From Ruminococcus sp. UBA3280 (lineage in GTDB: Bacteria; Bacillota; Clostridia; Oscillospirales; Ruminococcaceae): a stretch of DNA of 9,185 nucleotides. Below the pieces are notes generated by a model. That model was not told where the DNA came from. It worked only from the letters and a program-made list of their open reading frames with translations, and did no database searches. Location of the stretch: assembly GCA_002362175.1 (NCBI GenBank), contig DETU01000062.1:1-9185 (forward strand). Direction: 5' to 3'. The position numbers and the translations under genes are program-made. Within the stretch, counting starts at the first letter, position 1. Each line of letters opens with the position of its first letter. Of this stretch, positions 1-6,334 are shown in pieces.

Positions 1-48
1 CAATACAGGTATAATTATAAATATACATATTAATAACGGGAGTGATGA

Positions 49-981
49 AAAATCAAATTTTTACTTGTTGATGACAATGAAATCAGTATAGAAATAGAAA
101 AAATGATGATTGAAAGCTGCGGACTTGAAGTATTTACCGCAGGAAGCGGTGCGGAAGCAGTTGAAATGGCGGAAAATCAGGATTTTTTCATGATTTTTAT
201 GGATATACATATGCCCGGAATGGACGGTTATGAAACTTCAAAGCGTATCCATGAAACAAATAAATCCGTTCCGATAATTGCACTGACCGCAGACAGTATT
301 TCCGAAGCGGAAATAAGATTTTCTGAAAGCGGTATTGAAGGCTATCTTTCAAAGCCACTGCAAATGAACGAACTTCAGGAACTTCTTCAGAATTATATAA
401 ATATTAATCCTGTATCGGAAAACCAAAAGACAGACAGGTATTTTGACTATGACGCACTTTCAGCGGTCTTTAACGACGACAAGGCGGTTCAAAGACTTCT
501 TACACAATTTATATCAGCACACGGAAACGACTGTGAAAATCTCCGTAAAAATGTTATTTCCGAAAATTATATTTCCGCAAGGGAAATACTCCATAATATC
601 ATAGGAATTTCGGGAAATCTTTTCTGTAAAAAGCTTTACAGCATTTCATGCCGTCTGAGTTCGGAATTAAAAAAGGAATATTCCGACAGCTTTGATACCT
701 TTGAAGAAGTTTGGGACAAAACACTTATTGAAATAGAATCGTGTATAAAAAATGTTATTGAAAATTCTGAAATTTCCGTTGAAAAACAGTTTTCGGAAAT
801 ATGGAACGAATTTTTTTCACTCTGTACGGAATTTGATATTTCAGCAGTTGATGTATTTACGGAAAATAACAGAATTTTTATGGATAATATGGAAAAAACC
901 GTATTTGAACAGCTTCAAACAGCCGTTATGAACTATGATTTTTTATGGATTTCAGAAAATATGGAGGGATTCAATGTATAA
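49..981 (+). CDS. Receiver-HPt phosphorelay protein, probably the C-terminal part of a hybrid sensor kinase; 5' end frameshifted or partial
   Basis: The open frame begins after stop codons at 43-48 and encodes a response-regulator receiver followed by a histidine phosphotransfer (HPt) domain. The acidic pocket LLVDDNE lies at 61-81, upstream of the first in-frame ATG at 103, so a start at 103 would remove the first beta-strand. Numbered from that ATG, the phosphoacceptor Asp is D34 (MDIHMPG), with T62 and K84 as switch residues. The HPt segment is about 115-215, with probable phospho-His H164 in REILHNIIG. A helical tail (about 222-292) resembles the end of many tripartite hybrid kinases. The gene may start at ATG 45 with one extra A in the A5 run at 48-52, or be read in from a kinase in frame 2 with a T missing at 58-62. 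The second option fits better, because ATG 45 lacks a well-spaced ribosome binding site. It would pass phosphate to the regulator encoded next. Receiver and HPt calls are firm; gene boundary is not. Confidence 0.8.
   Translation, partial: KIKFLLVDDNEISIEIEKMMIESCGLEVFTAGSGAEAVEMAENQDFFMIFMDIHMPGMDGYETSKRIHETNKSVPIIALTADSISEAEIRFSESGIEGYLSKPLQMNELQELLQNYININPVSENQKTDRYFDYDALSAVFNDDKAVQRLLTQFISAHGNDCENLRKNVISENYISAREILHNIIGISGNLFCKKLYSISCRLSSELKKEYSDSFDTFEEVWDKTLIEIESCIKNVIENSEISVEKQFSEIWNEFFSLCTEFDISAVDVFTENNRIFMDNMEKTVFEQLQTAVMNYDFLWISENMEGFNV
963..968 (+). promoter_or_regulatory. Ribosome binding site that fixes the start of the AraC-type regulator
   Basis: GGAGGG lies 5 bases before the ATG at 974 and inside the end of the upstream gene. 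The farther in-frame ATG at 935 has no such site and would add 13 residues before the receiver's first strand (MYNVLLVEDD). Confidence 0.75.
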
Positions 982-1744
982 TGTACTTTTGGTTGAGGAC
1001 GATTTAGCACTTCGCTTTATCTATTCAAAAATGAAAACATGGACTGAATGTGGATTCAGAATCGCAAAACAGGCGGGAAACGGCAAAGATGCCCTCGAAA
1101 TACTGCAAAAAGAATCTTTTGACCTGATTTTCACCGATATACGTATGCCATTTGTGGACGGAATTGAAATGCTCCGCAAACTCTCGGAACAGAACAGCAC
1201 AACACCTGTTGTCTTTGCAAGTTCATATGACGAATTTGAATATGCACGTCAGGGTCTGATTCTCGGTGCATTTGATTATCTGCTGAAACCCGTTGACGAA
1301 AAGAAACTTGCACAGGTTCTTGAACGTCTTAAAACTCATATTGAAGAAACGTCAGATACAATCAAGATAGAGCAAGCGGTCTCTGATGTATTCAGTCAGC
1401 TTGGAATATCTGTTGATTCAAGCCCTTTCATATATCAGACAGCCGTTTATTTCTCGGAACATTACGGCGAAGTTTTTACTGTCGATGATATTGCGGAAGC
1501 ACACGGCTACAGCAAGGACTATTTCGGAAAAATTTTCAAGAAAAATTTTGGTCTTACGTTTCATGAAGTATACTCAAGAATAAAAATAGCCTATGCAATC
1601 AATCTTCTCCGCACGGGAAACTACAAAGCATATGAAATAAGTGATATTCTCGGTTATTCCTCCGTTGACTACTTCACAAAGGTTTTCAAGGAGATAACGG
1701 GAGAAACACCGTCAAGATTCAAGGCAAAACTCGAAATACATTAA
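974..1744 (+). CDS. Response regulator: receiver plus AraC-family DNA-binding domain (YesN type)
   Basis: This 256-residue cytoplasmic protein has an N-terminal receiver (about 1-120) and a C-terminal double helix-turn-helix of the AraC family (about 155-252). In the receiver, the acidic pair E8-D9-D10 sits in VLLVEDD, the phosphoacceptor is D55 (FTDIRMP), S83 stands at the conserved Thr/Ser position and the switch lysine is K105 (LLKPVD). The two HTH units are visible as VDDIAEAHGYSKDYFGKIF and AYEISDILGYSSVDYFTKVF, and the end has the family signature GETPSRFK. The architecture matches YesN-like regulators, which in Firmicutes often control carbohydrate or surface genes; the target here is unknown. 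The start at 974 has a close GGAGGG, and the gene overlaps the previous one by 8 bases, so the two are probably translated together. The upstream HPt and the downstream kinase are the obvious phosphate donors. Confidence 0.9.
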   Translation: MYNVLLVEDDLALRFIYSKMKTWTECGFRIAKQAGNGKDALEILQKESFDLIFTDIRMPFVDGIEMLRKLSEQNSTTPVVFASSYDEFEYARQGLILGAFDYLLKPVDEKKLAQVLERLKTHIEETSDTIKIEQAVSDVFSQLGISVDSSPFIYQTAVYFSEHYGEVFTVDDIAEAHGYSKDYFGKIFKKNFGLTFHEVYSRIKIAYAINLLRTGNYKAYEISDILGYSSVDYFTKVFKEITGETPSRFKAKLEIH

Positions 1745-1756
1745 GGAGACAATAAA

Positions 1757-2830
1757 ATGATGACAAATTATGCGGAAATACTTGTTGTTGACGATATGCC
1801 CGACCATATAGCTTACTCAGGAACTATCCTGCGTTCACAGGGATACCGTGTATTTGCAGCCACAAGCGGAAAAGCAGCAATAAAATTTCTTGAAAAAAAA
1901 ATCCCCGACCTTATTATGCTTGATATTCAGATGAACGATATAAGCGGACTCGAACTCTGTGAAATATTCAAGAACAATCCCCGTACCAAAGATATTCCCA
2001 TAATTTTTCTTACGGCTGAAATGAGTCCCGAAATAATACAGCAGGGTTTTTCACTCGGCGGCTGTGATTATGTAAAAAAACCTTTTATAAAGGAAGAATA
2101 TCTTGCAAGAGTAAAAACACATCTGCAAATTTCAATGCAGCAAAAAGAACTTGCCGCCGCAAACAACGAATTAAATCTTTTCTGCTCGGCAGTCTCCCAC
2201 GACCTCAAAGCACCTTTCAATATTATAAATATGCTTATAGAAATGCTGAAACAGGAACTTGGTGAAGTTCAGAATGAAGATATTTCAAATATTATGGATA
2301 TGATTGTTTCAAAGTCAACACAGACAAGAATCATGATTGAAAGACTTTTTGACTTTTCAAAAATGTGCAATATACAGCCAAAGATGACAATGGTTGATAT
2401 AAAGAAAATAACGGAAGAAACTTTCAGTGAACTCAGAAAACTTGAAACGGACAGAAATATTGAATTTCATTGCGGTGAACTTCCCGAAGTAAAAGGCGAC
2501 CCCGTACTGATTCAGCTCGTAATAAAAAATTTACTTGCAAATGCCATAAAGTATACATCTAAAAGAGAAACCGCCGTAATTGAAGTGTCGGGTTCAGTAA
2601 CAAAGACACATAAAATCATAAAAATCAAAGACAACGGCTCAGGTTTTGATATGACATATGCAAATAAATTATTTCAGGTTTTTCAGCGACTTCATTCAGA
2701 AGAAGAATTTGAGGGGAGCGGTGTAGGTCTTGCACTTGTAAACCGTATCATGCAAAGGCATAACGGAAAAGTGGAAGCTTACGGACAAACAGACGAGGGA
2801 GCGGAATTTTCCCTGTTTTTTATAAACTGA
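1757..2830 (+). CDS. Receiver-histidine kinase (REC-HisKA-HATPase), soluble
   Basis: This 357-residue protein has an N-terminal receiver and a C-terminal kinase core, with no membrane segment. Receiver (about 5-125): acidic pair D12-D13, phosphoacceptor D56 (IMLDIQM), T86 and K108. A short helical linker leads to the HisKA dimerisation domain, with the H-box VSHDLKAPF (phospho-His H148). The ATPase domain has the N-box NLLANAIKYT (about 258-267), the G1 box DNGSGFDM (292-299) and the G2 box GSGVGLALV (320-328). The order receiver-then-kinase is like phytochrome-associated or cyanobacterial-style soluble kinases that take an input by phosphorylation. It could act as a relay or a phosphatase within this cluster; that is inference. 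AAGGAG at 1743-1748 overlaps the previous stop codon and is 8 bases from the ATG at 1757. A second ATG follows directly at 1760. A strong terminator ends the operon just after the stop. Confidence 0.92.
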   Translation: MMTNYAEILVVDDMPDHIAYSGTILRSQGYRVFAATSGKAAIKFLEKKIPDLIMLDIQMNDISGLELCEIFKNNPRTKDIPIIFLTAEMSPEIIQQGFSLGGCDYVKKPFIKEEYLARVKTHLQISMQQKELAAANNELNLFCSAVSHDLKAPFNIINMLIEMLKQELGEVQNEDISNIMDMIVSKSTQTRIMIERLFDFSKMCNIQPKMTMVDIKKITEETFSELRKLETDRNIEFHCGELPEVKGDPVLIQLVIKNLLANAIKYTSKRETAVIEVSGSVTKTHKIIKIKDNGSGFDMTYANKLFQVFQRLHSEEEFEGSGVGLALVNRIMQRHNGKVEAYGQTDEGAEFSLFFIN

Positions 2831-2834
2831 AATC

Positions 2835-2880
2835 AAAGCATTTCCGACGTAATAACGCATCGGAAATGCTTTTTTTATAT
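2835..2880 (+). terminator. Rho-independent terminator of the signalling operon
   Basis: A 13-bp perfect stem (2835-2847 with 2860-2872, core AGCATTTCCGA / TCGGAAATGCT) has a 12-base loop and continues into a T tract at 2871-2876. It starts 5 bases after the kinase stop codon. Confidence 0.93.
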
Positions 2881-2894
2881 TTTTACGCCTGAAA

Positions 2895-2982
2895 ATGTCG
2901 TTTTTTTATCGGAAAATATCTTGTTTTTAGAGTGTGAAAAACGAAAAAATAATGATAGAATATAATCACAGTAAAGAACACG
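2895..2982 (+). repeat. Direct repeat copy 1 (88 bp), promoter-like
   Basis: It aligns without gaps to 3008-3095, with about 9 mismatches in 88 positions by eye (~90% identity). Most mismatches cluster at 2942-2951. Conserved blocks include AGAGTGTGAAAA and the segment around ATAGAATATAATCACAGTAA. A perfect TATAAT lies at 2961-2966, but no TTGACA-like -35 stands 16-18 bases upstream. Confidence 0.9.
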
Positions 2983-3007
2983 GAAAAAAAGCCGAAAACA
3001 AATTAAT

Positions 3008-3095
3008 ATGTCGATTTTTTACCGGAAAATATCTGATTTTTAGAGTGTGAAAAAAATGAAAATCATGATAGAATATAATCACAGTAAAGAACACG
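3008..3095 (+). repeat. Direct repeat copy 2 (88 bp), promoter-like
   Basis: This is the second copy of the element at 2895-2982, offset by 113 bases. It has TATAAT at 3074-3079 followed by CACAGTAAAGAACACG, as in copy 1. Being nearest to the CAP-dockerin gene, it is the likelier working promoter, and would give a leader of roughly 70 bases. The two copies plus terminator, spacer and leader account for the whole gene-free stretch 2831-3156; I see no ORF or recognisable riboswitch in it. Confidence 0.85.
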
Positions 3096-3143
3096 AAATA
3101 AAAAATTTGCAAGACTTAAAGTCGTGAAATAAATAAATTTTTC

Positions 3144-3149
3144 AGGAGG
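3144..3149 (+). promoter_or_regulatory. Ribosome binding site for the upstream start of the CAP-dockerin gene
   Basis: AGGAGG stands 7 bases before the ATG at 3157. It competes with a second strong site, GGAGGAG at 3238-3244, which is 5 bases before an in-frame ATG at 3250. Confidence 0.8.
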
Positions 3150-3156
3150 TAAAGTT

Positions 3157-4035
3157 ATGAAAAACTTTAATATTTTCAATCTTTTCAGAAAGGATTCCGA
3201 AGAAACAACAGCAACAGCTAATACATATAATAACATTGGAGGAGATTTTATGAAAACTACTAACAGATTATTTACAAAGGTTATATCCGCTTTATCAGCT
3301 GTCGTTTTAGCAACAGCAGGTATAGGAAGCTCATCAATGAAGTCCGACGCATCTTATGATGACCCCGATTTCACAGAACTTGCAGAACAGGTAATCGTTC
3401 TTGTAAACGAAGCAAGAGCTGCTGAAGGTCTTGACCCGATATACGCTGTACCCTATCTTTGTGATGCAGCAGAAACACGTGCAGAAGAATGTGTTGAAAA
3501 CTTCAGTCACTCACGTACAAACGGCGATTCCTTTATACAGATAGTAGATTATAATGTTACTCCTTGGGCTACAGCCGCTGAAAATATTGCCTGCGGTATG
3601 AGTACTCCGGAAGATACTTTTGAACAGTGGAAGAACTCTCCGAGTCACTGGGCTGCAATTATGAATCCTGATTATACACATATGGGTGTCGGCGTAACTT
3701 ATGACCCCGACAGTGTATACGGTTGGTACTGGGAACAGCTTTTCATAAAGGTTGACCCTTATGAAGTTCCCTCCGGCGAAATCGAAGGACAGTATATCCC
3801 CGACAAATACAAAATTGTTCCCCAGTCAGCAGGCGACATTGACGGCGACGGCATTATTGATTCATTTGACTATGTTCTTCTTTGCCAGTATATCAATAAA
3901 CAGATTACTCTCAATCCTCTTCAGATGGAAAGTGCTGATATACTCGCTGACGGTGTAATAACGTACTCAGACGCTGCTTACCTCAGAAAATATATACTTG
4001 GCGAAATAGAACAGATTCCTGTATCATTATTCTGA
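3157..4035 (+). CDS. Secreted CAP/SCP-domain protein with C-terminal type I dockerin
   Basis: This 292-residue protein is predicted to be exported. From M1 it has a polar 31-residue leader, then a classic signal peptide beginning at M32 (basic MKTTNRLFTK, hydrophobic VISALSAVVLATAG). The CAP domain (CAP/SCP/PR-1 superfamily, also seen in bacterial YkwD-like proteins) spans about 75-200. It has the signature residues H118 (FSHSR), E142 (AENIA) and H164 (SPSHWAAIMN), then YTHMGVGV and YWEQLFIK. The dockerin spans about 226-287. Its first calcium loop, DIDGDGIIDSFD, is canonical; the second, DILADGVITYSD, is degenerate. The dockerin implies docking onto a cohesin scaffold; the CAP domain's biochemical role is unknown. 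M32 also has its own strong ribosome binding site at 3238-3244, so translation may start there, giving 261 residues, or at both sites. The gene is monocistronic: duplicated promoter-like repeats before it, terminator after it. Confidence 0.9.
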   Translation: MKNFNIFNLFRKDSEETTATANTYNNIGGDFMKTTNRLFTKVISALSAVVLATAGIGSSSMKSDASYDDPDFTELAEQVIVLVNEARAAEGLDPIYAVPYLCDAAETRAEECVENFSHSRTNGDSFIQIVDYNVTPWATAAENIACGMSTPEDTFEQWKNSPSHWAAIMNPDYTHMGVGVTYDPDSVYGWYWEQLFIKVDPYEVPSGEIEGQYIPDKYKIVPQSAGDIDGDGIIDSFDYVLLCQYINKQITLNPLQMESADILADGVITYSDAAYLRKYILGEIEQIPVSLF

Positions 4036-4049
4036 AAAATAATAAATAT

Positions 4050-4082
4050 AAAGACGGTTGAGAAAATCAGCCGTCTTTCTTT
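4050..4082 (+). terminator. Rho-independent terminator after the CAP-dockerin gene
   Basis: A 12-bp stem (4050-4061 with 4067-4078, one G-T wobble; AAAGACGGTTGA / TCAGCCGTCTTT) has a GAAAA loop. It runs into a T-rich end, CTTTATATT. Confidence 0.88.
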
Positions 4083-4085
4083 ATA

Positions 4086-4114
4086 TTGACAAAAAAATAT
4101 ATCTGTGTTAAACT
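4086..4114 (+). promoter_or_regulatory. Sigma-A-type promoter of the DpnII-like operon
   Basis: TTGACA at 4086-4091, a 17-base spacer, then TAAACT at 4109-4114 preceded by an extended -10 TGT at 4106-4108. It lies between the terminator and the methyltransferase gene, leaving a leader of under 25 bases. Confidence 0.75.
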
Positions 4115-4138
4115 TGACTATAAAAAGGAGGAATATAT

Positions 4139-5017
4139 ATGCTTAAAACAGTTAAGCCCTTTATAAAATGGGTAGGCGGTAAAAGCCAGCTGATAAATGT
4201 AATCAGGAATAAATATCCCGAAAATATTCAAAAATATTGTGAGCCTTTTGTTGGTGGCGGTGCGGTATTGCTTGATGTACTTGCAAACTTCCAGCCGAAA
4301 GAAATTTTAATTAATGATATAAACAACCAATTGATTAATACTTATATTCATGTACGTGATAACTTTGAAAATATAATTATACACTTATCTGATATGCAGA
4401 AAAAATTTTATTCTATGAACAACGATGAACGTAAAGAATATTTTTATATACAGCGTGACAAATTCAATGAAGGAATTAAAAATAACATTAATGATATTTC
4501 CATGGCAGTACTATTTATATTTCTGAATAAGACTTGTTTCAACGGTCTTTATCGTGTAAACAGCAAAGGACTATATAATGTGCCTGTAGGTTCATATAAA
4601 CAACCGCTGATATGTGATGCCGATAATCTAAAAATTATAAGCAATTTACTTTGCAATGTAACGATAAAATGTGGTGATTACAGTGAATGCGCAGATTTTA
4701 TTGACAGAAACACTTTTGTATATATTGATCCCCCATACCGACCATTAAGCAAAACTTCTTCTTTTACTTCTTACAATAAAACAGTGTTCGAAGATGAACA
4801 GCAAATACAGCTTTCTAAGTTTATAGAATGTATGTCTGAAAAAGGTGCTAAAATACTGGCAAGCAATTCTGATCCTAAGAATACGGACGAAAATGATGAT
4901 TTCTTTGATGACATTTACAGAAATTTCAATATAACAAGAATCAAAGCTTCAAGAATGATTAACAGCAAAGGTACAGGACGTGGAACTTTAAATGAATTAT
5001 TAATCAGCAATTTTTAA
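4139..5017 (+). CDS. dpnM: DpnII/MboI-type DNA adenine-N6 methyltransferase (GATC)
   Basis: This 292-residue enzyme would transfer a methyl group from S-adenosylmethionine to adenine in GATC, protecting host DNA from the endonuclease encoded next. It has the order of motifs of the alpha-class Dam/D12 family: KWVGGKSQL (10-18) and PFVGGG (36-41, S-adenosylmethionine binding), the NKTCFNGLYRVN segment (130-141), catalytic DPPY (197-200) and a C-terminal NELLISNF. Its length is close to that of DpnM and Dam (about 280). The GATC specificity rests on family resemblance plus the DpnII-like neighbour. The start at 4139 has AGGAGG at 4126-4131, 7 bases away. One hand-counted line (4441-4500) is ~22% GC, well below the neighbouring genes, which hints at acquisition. 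The window's only two GATC sites before 8191 lie here, at 4727 and 4871. The first falls in the DPPY codons and could have been avoided by synonymous choice. Confidence 0.93.
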   Translation: MLKTVKPFIKWVGGKSQLINVIRNKYPENIQKYCEPFVGGGAVLLDVLANFQPKEILINDINNQLINTYIHVRDNFENIIIHLSDMQKKFYSMNNDERKEYFYIQRDKFNEGIKNNINDISMAVLFIFLNKTCFNGLYRVNSKGLYNVPVGSYKQPLICDADNLKIISNLLCNVTIKCGDYSECADFIDRNTFVYIDPPYRPLSKTSSFTSYNKTVFEDEQQIQLSKFIECMSEKGAKILASNSDPKNTDENDDFFDDIYRNFNITRIKASRMINSKGTGRGTLNELLISNF

Positions 5018-5028
5018 GGAGGATAAAA

Positions 5029-5883
5029 ATGAAACGTAATTTCACAGAATGGATTTCTGCATTTAAGGAAAGTATAGCTACTTACAATTATTATATTGAT
5101 TTCGATAAAGTTCACAAAAATGTTGAAAGCATAAAAATAGAACTGAATATCCTAAATTCTTTAATAGGCTCAAAAAATATAGAAAAAGATTTTGAATCTG
5201 TAATAATAAAATATCCTGAAACACTTAAATGTCTCCCGATTTTATTGGCAGTAAGGGCAAACGAAATACCTGTTGTTGACATTAATGGAGAGTTAAGATA
5301 CAACTTTAAAAAAATGAATTATTCCCCTGAACAGTATAAAATATTTATGCGTGAAACAGGACTTTTTGATTTGCTTGAAAACAGAATAATCGGAAACCTT
5401 ATTGACTATGTAACAGGTGTTGAAACTGGTCTTGACTCAAACGGAAGAAAAAACCGTGGTGGTCATCTTATAGAAGACTTGGTAGAAAGTTTCATAGTAA
5501 AAGCCGGTTATAATAAAAATGAAAATTATTTCAAAGAAATGTACATACACGAAATTACAGAAAAATGGGGAATTGATTTATCTGCTATTTCAAATAATGG
5601 TAAAACTGAAAAACGTTTTGACTTTGTTATTAAAACAGAAAATATGATTTATGGCATTGAAACAAACTTTTATACAAGCAGTGGCTCTAAACTCAATGAA
5701 ACAGCAAGAAGTTACAAACAAATAGCACAAGAAGCTGATACAATAAATGGATTTACGTTTTTATGGATTACAGACGGCAAAGGTTGGAAAAGTGCAAGGC
5801 ATAATCTTGAGGAAACTTTTGATGTACTTGATACATTGTATTCTATCAACGATTTGGAAAACGGTGTGCTGGAAAAACTTTGA
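5029..5883 (+). CDS. dpnB: Type II restriction endonuclease, DpnII family (GATC)
   Basis: This 284-residue protein is recognisable along its whole length as a DpnII homologue. Matching segments include the N-terminal NFTEWIS...YYIDFDKVHKNV, LNSLIGSKNIEKDF, the central NLIDYVTGVETG (123-134) with NGRKNR (138-143), and NFYTSSGSKLNETARSY (213-229) followed by LWITDGKGW (245-253). Family members cut unmethylated GATC before the G. The hairpin KRFDFVIK...IYGIETNFY, with D198 and E211, looks like the PD-(D/E)xK-type core, with E-x-N where E-x-K would be usual. DpnII itself, as I recall, has the same variant, so I do not read it as inactivation. Translation starts 11 bases after the methyltransferase stop, using AAGGAGG at 5016-5022 that overlaps that stop. 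A hand-counted line (5041-5100) is ~27% GC. No controller protein is present, and no second DpnA-type methyltransferase is seen. There is no clear terminator after it. Confidence 0.93.
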   Translation: MKRNFTEWISAFKESIATYNYYIDFDKVHKNVESIKIELNILNSLIGSKNIEKDFESVIIKYPETLKCLPILLAVRANEIPVVDINGELRYNFKKMNYSPEQYKIFMRETGLFDLLENRIIGNLIDYVTGVETGLDSNGRKNRGGHLIEDLVESFIVKAGYNKNENYFKEMYIHEITEKWGIDLSAISNNGKTEKRFDFVIKTENMIYGIETNFYTSSGSKLNETARSYKQIAQEADTINGFTFLWITDGKGWKSARHNLEETFDVLDTLYSINDLENGVLEKL

Positions 5884-5933
5884 GGCACTTATAAAAATGA
5901 TTATTTCCGGAAAATTCACATGGATATAAATTG

Positions 5934-5972
5934 TTGACTTTTATCGGAAAAAAGTGTATAATTGCAGTAAAG
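5934..5972 (+). promoter_or_regulatory. Sigma-A-type promoter for the membrane protein-nth operon
   Basis: TTGACT at 5934-5939, a 17-base spacer and a perfect TATAAT at 5957-5962. The next bases, TGCAGTAAAG, nearly repeat the CACAGTAAAG that follows TATAAT in both direct repeats near 2961 and 3074. A 10-bp palindrome, TTTCCGGAAA, lies about 20 bases upstream at 5904-5913. Confidence 0.85.
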
Positions 5973-5983
5973 GGGGAATAACT

Positions 5984-6334
5984 ATGACTGAATATCTTAC
6001 CAACTACATGAATACCGTTTCAGAACGTCTTGACAATTGTAAAAATCAAAGTGAACTGTTGGTTATTCTTGCCGAACATATGGACAAAATCGCTTTCATG
6101 CAACATGAAAGAACAGTACATTTTCTGGTTACAATGATGTTTGCGGTTATACTTGCAGTATTCATGGTAGGAATGTTGCTCACAGATAATATTATGCTTT
6201 TAATTCTCGTAACTATAATAACGGTACTGCTGGCGTTTTACATAAAGCACTACTATTTTCTTGAAAACACCGTGCAGAAAATGTATAAAGTATATGACAG
6301 AATTTTAAAAATGAAAAGGGAGATTTCAGAATGA
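5984..6334 (+). CDS. Small membrane protein with two transmembrane helices, unknown function
   Basis: I do not recognise a family. From ATG 5984 the product has 116 residues. It has a hydrophilic N-terminal helix (1-44, MTEYLTNYMNTVSERLDN onward) and two hydrophobic stretches at about 45-66 (VHFLVTMMFAVILAVFMVGM) and 69-90 (NIMLLILVTIITVLLAFYIK), joined by a tight TD turn. A basic tail (about 95-116) ends in ILKMKREISE, so both ends are probably cytoplasmic. AGGGGG at 5971-5976, 7 bases from the ATG, sets this start. The earlier in-frame GTG at 5954 overlaps the -10 box and is not credible. The stop overlaps the nth start in ATGA, so it is co-transcribed and probably translationally coupled with endonuclease III. 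That link alone does not show a repair role. Confidence 0.8.
   Translation: MTEYLTNYMNTVSERLDNCKNQSELLVILAEHMDKIAFMQHERTVHFLVTMMFAVILAVFMVGMLLTDNIMLLILVTIITVLLAFYIKHYYFLENTVQKMYKVYDRILKMKREISE

Noticed and set aside
935..973. Longer start for the AraC-type regulator at ATG 935
   Set aside because: It adds 13 residues before the receiver's first strand, lies inside the upstream gene and lacks a ribosome binding site; ATG 974 has GGAGGG five bases away.
2895..3095. CRISPR array or mobile-element ends for the two repeats
   Set aside because: There are only two copies of 88 bp with one 25-bp spacer, no terminal inverted repeats and no cas or transposase gene; the TATAAT boxes and position before a gene favour a regulatory duplication.
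5029..5883. Inactive endonuclease because E-x-N replaces E-x-K
   Set aside because: The same ExNFY segment is, to my recollection, normal in DpnII itself, and the gene is full length with an intact frame.
5904..5913. Palindrome TTTCCGGAAA as an operator or terminator
   Set aside because: It is only 10 bp with no loop and no T tract; similar CGGAAAA strings are common across this DNA, so an operator role cannot be supported.
5954..5983. GTG start at 5954 for the two-helix membrane protein
   Set aside because: The codon abuts and overlaps the -10 box region of a good promoter, so it would lie upstream of the transcript; ATG 5984 has AGGGGG at proper spacing.
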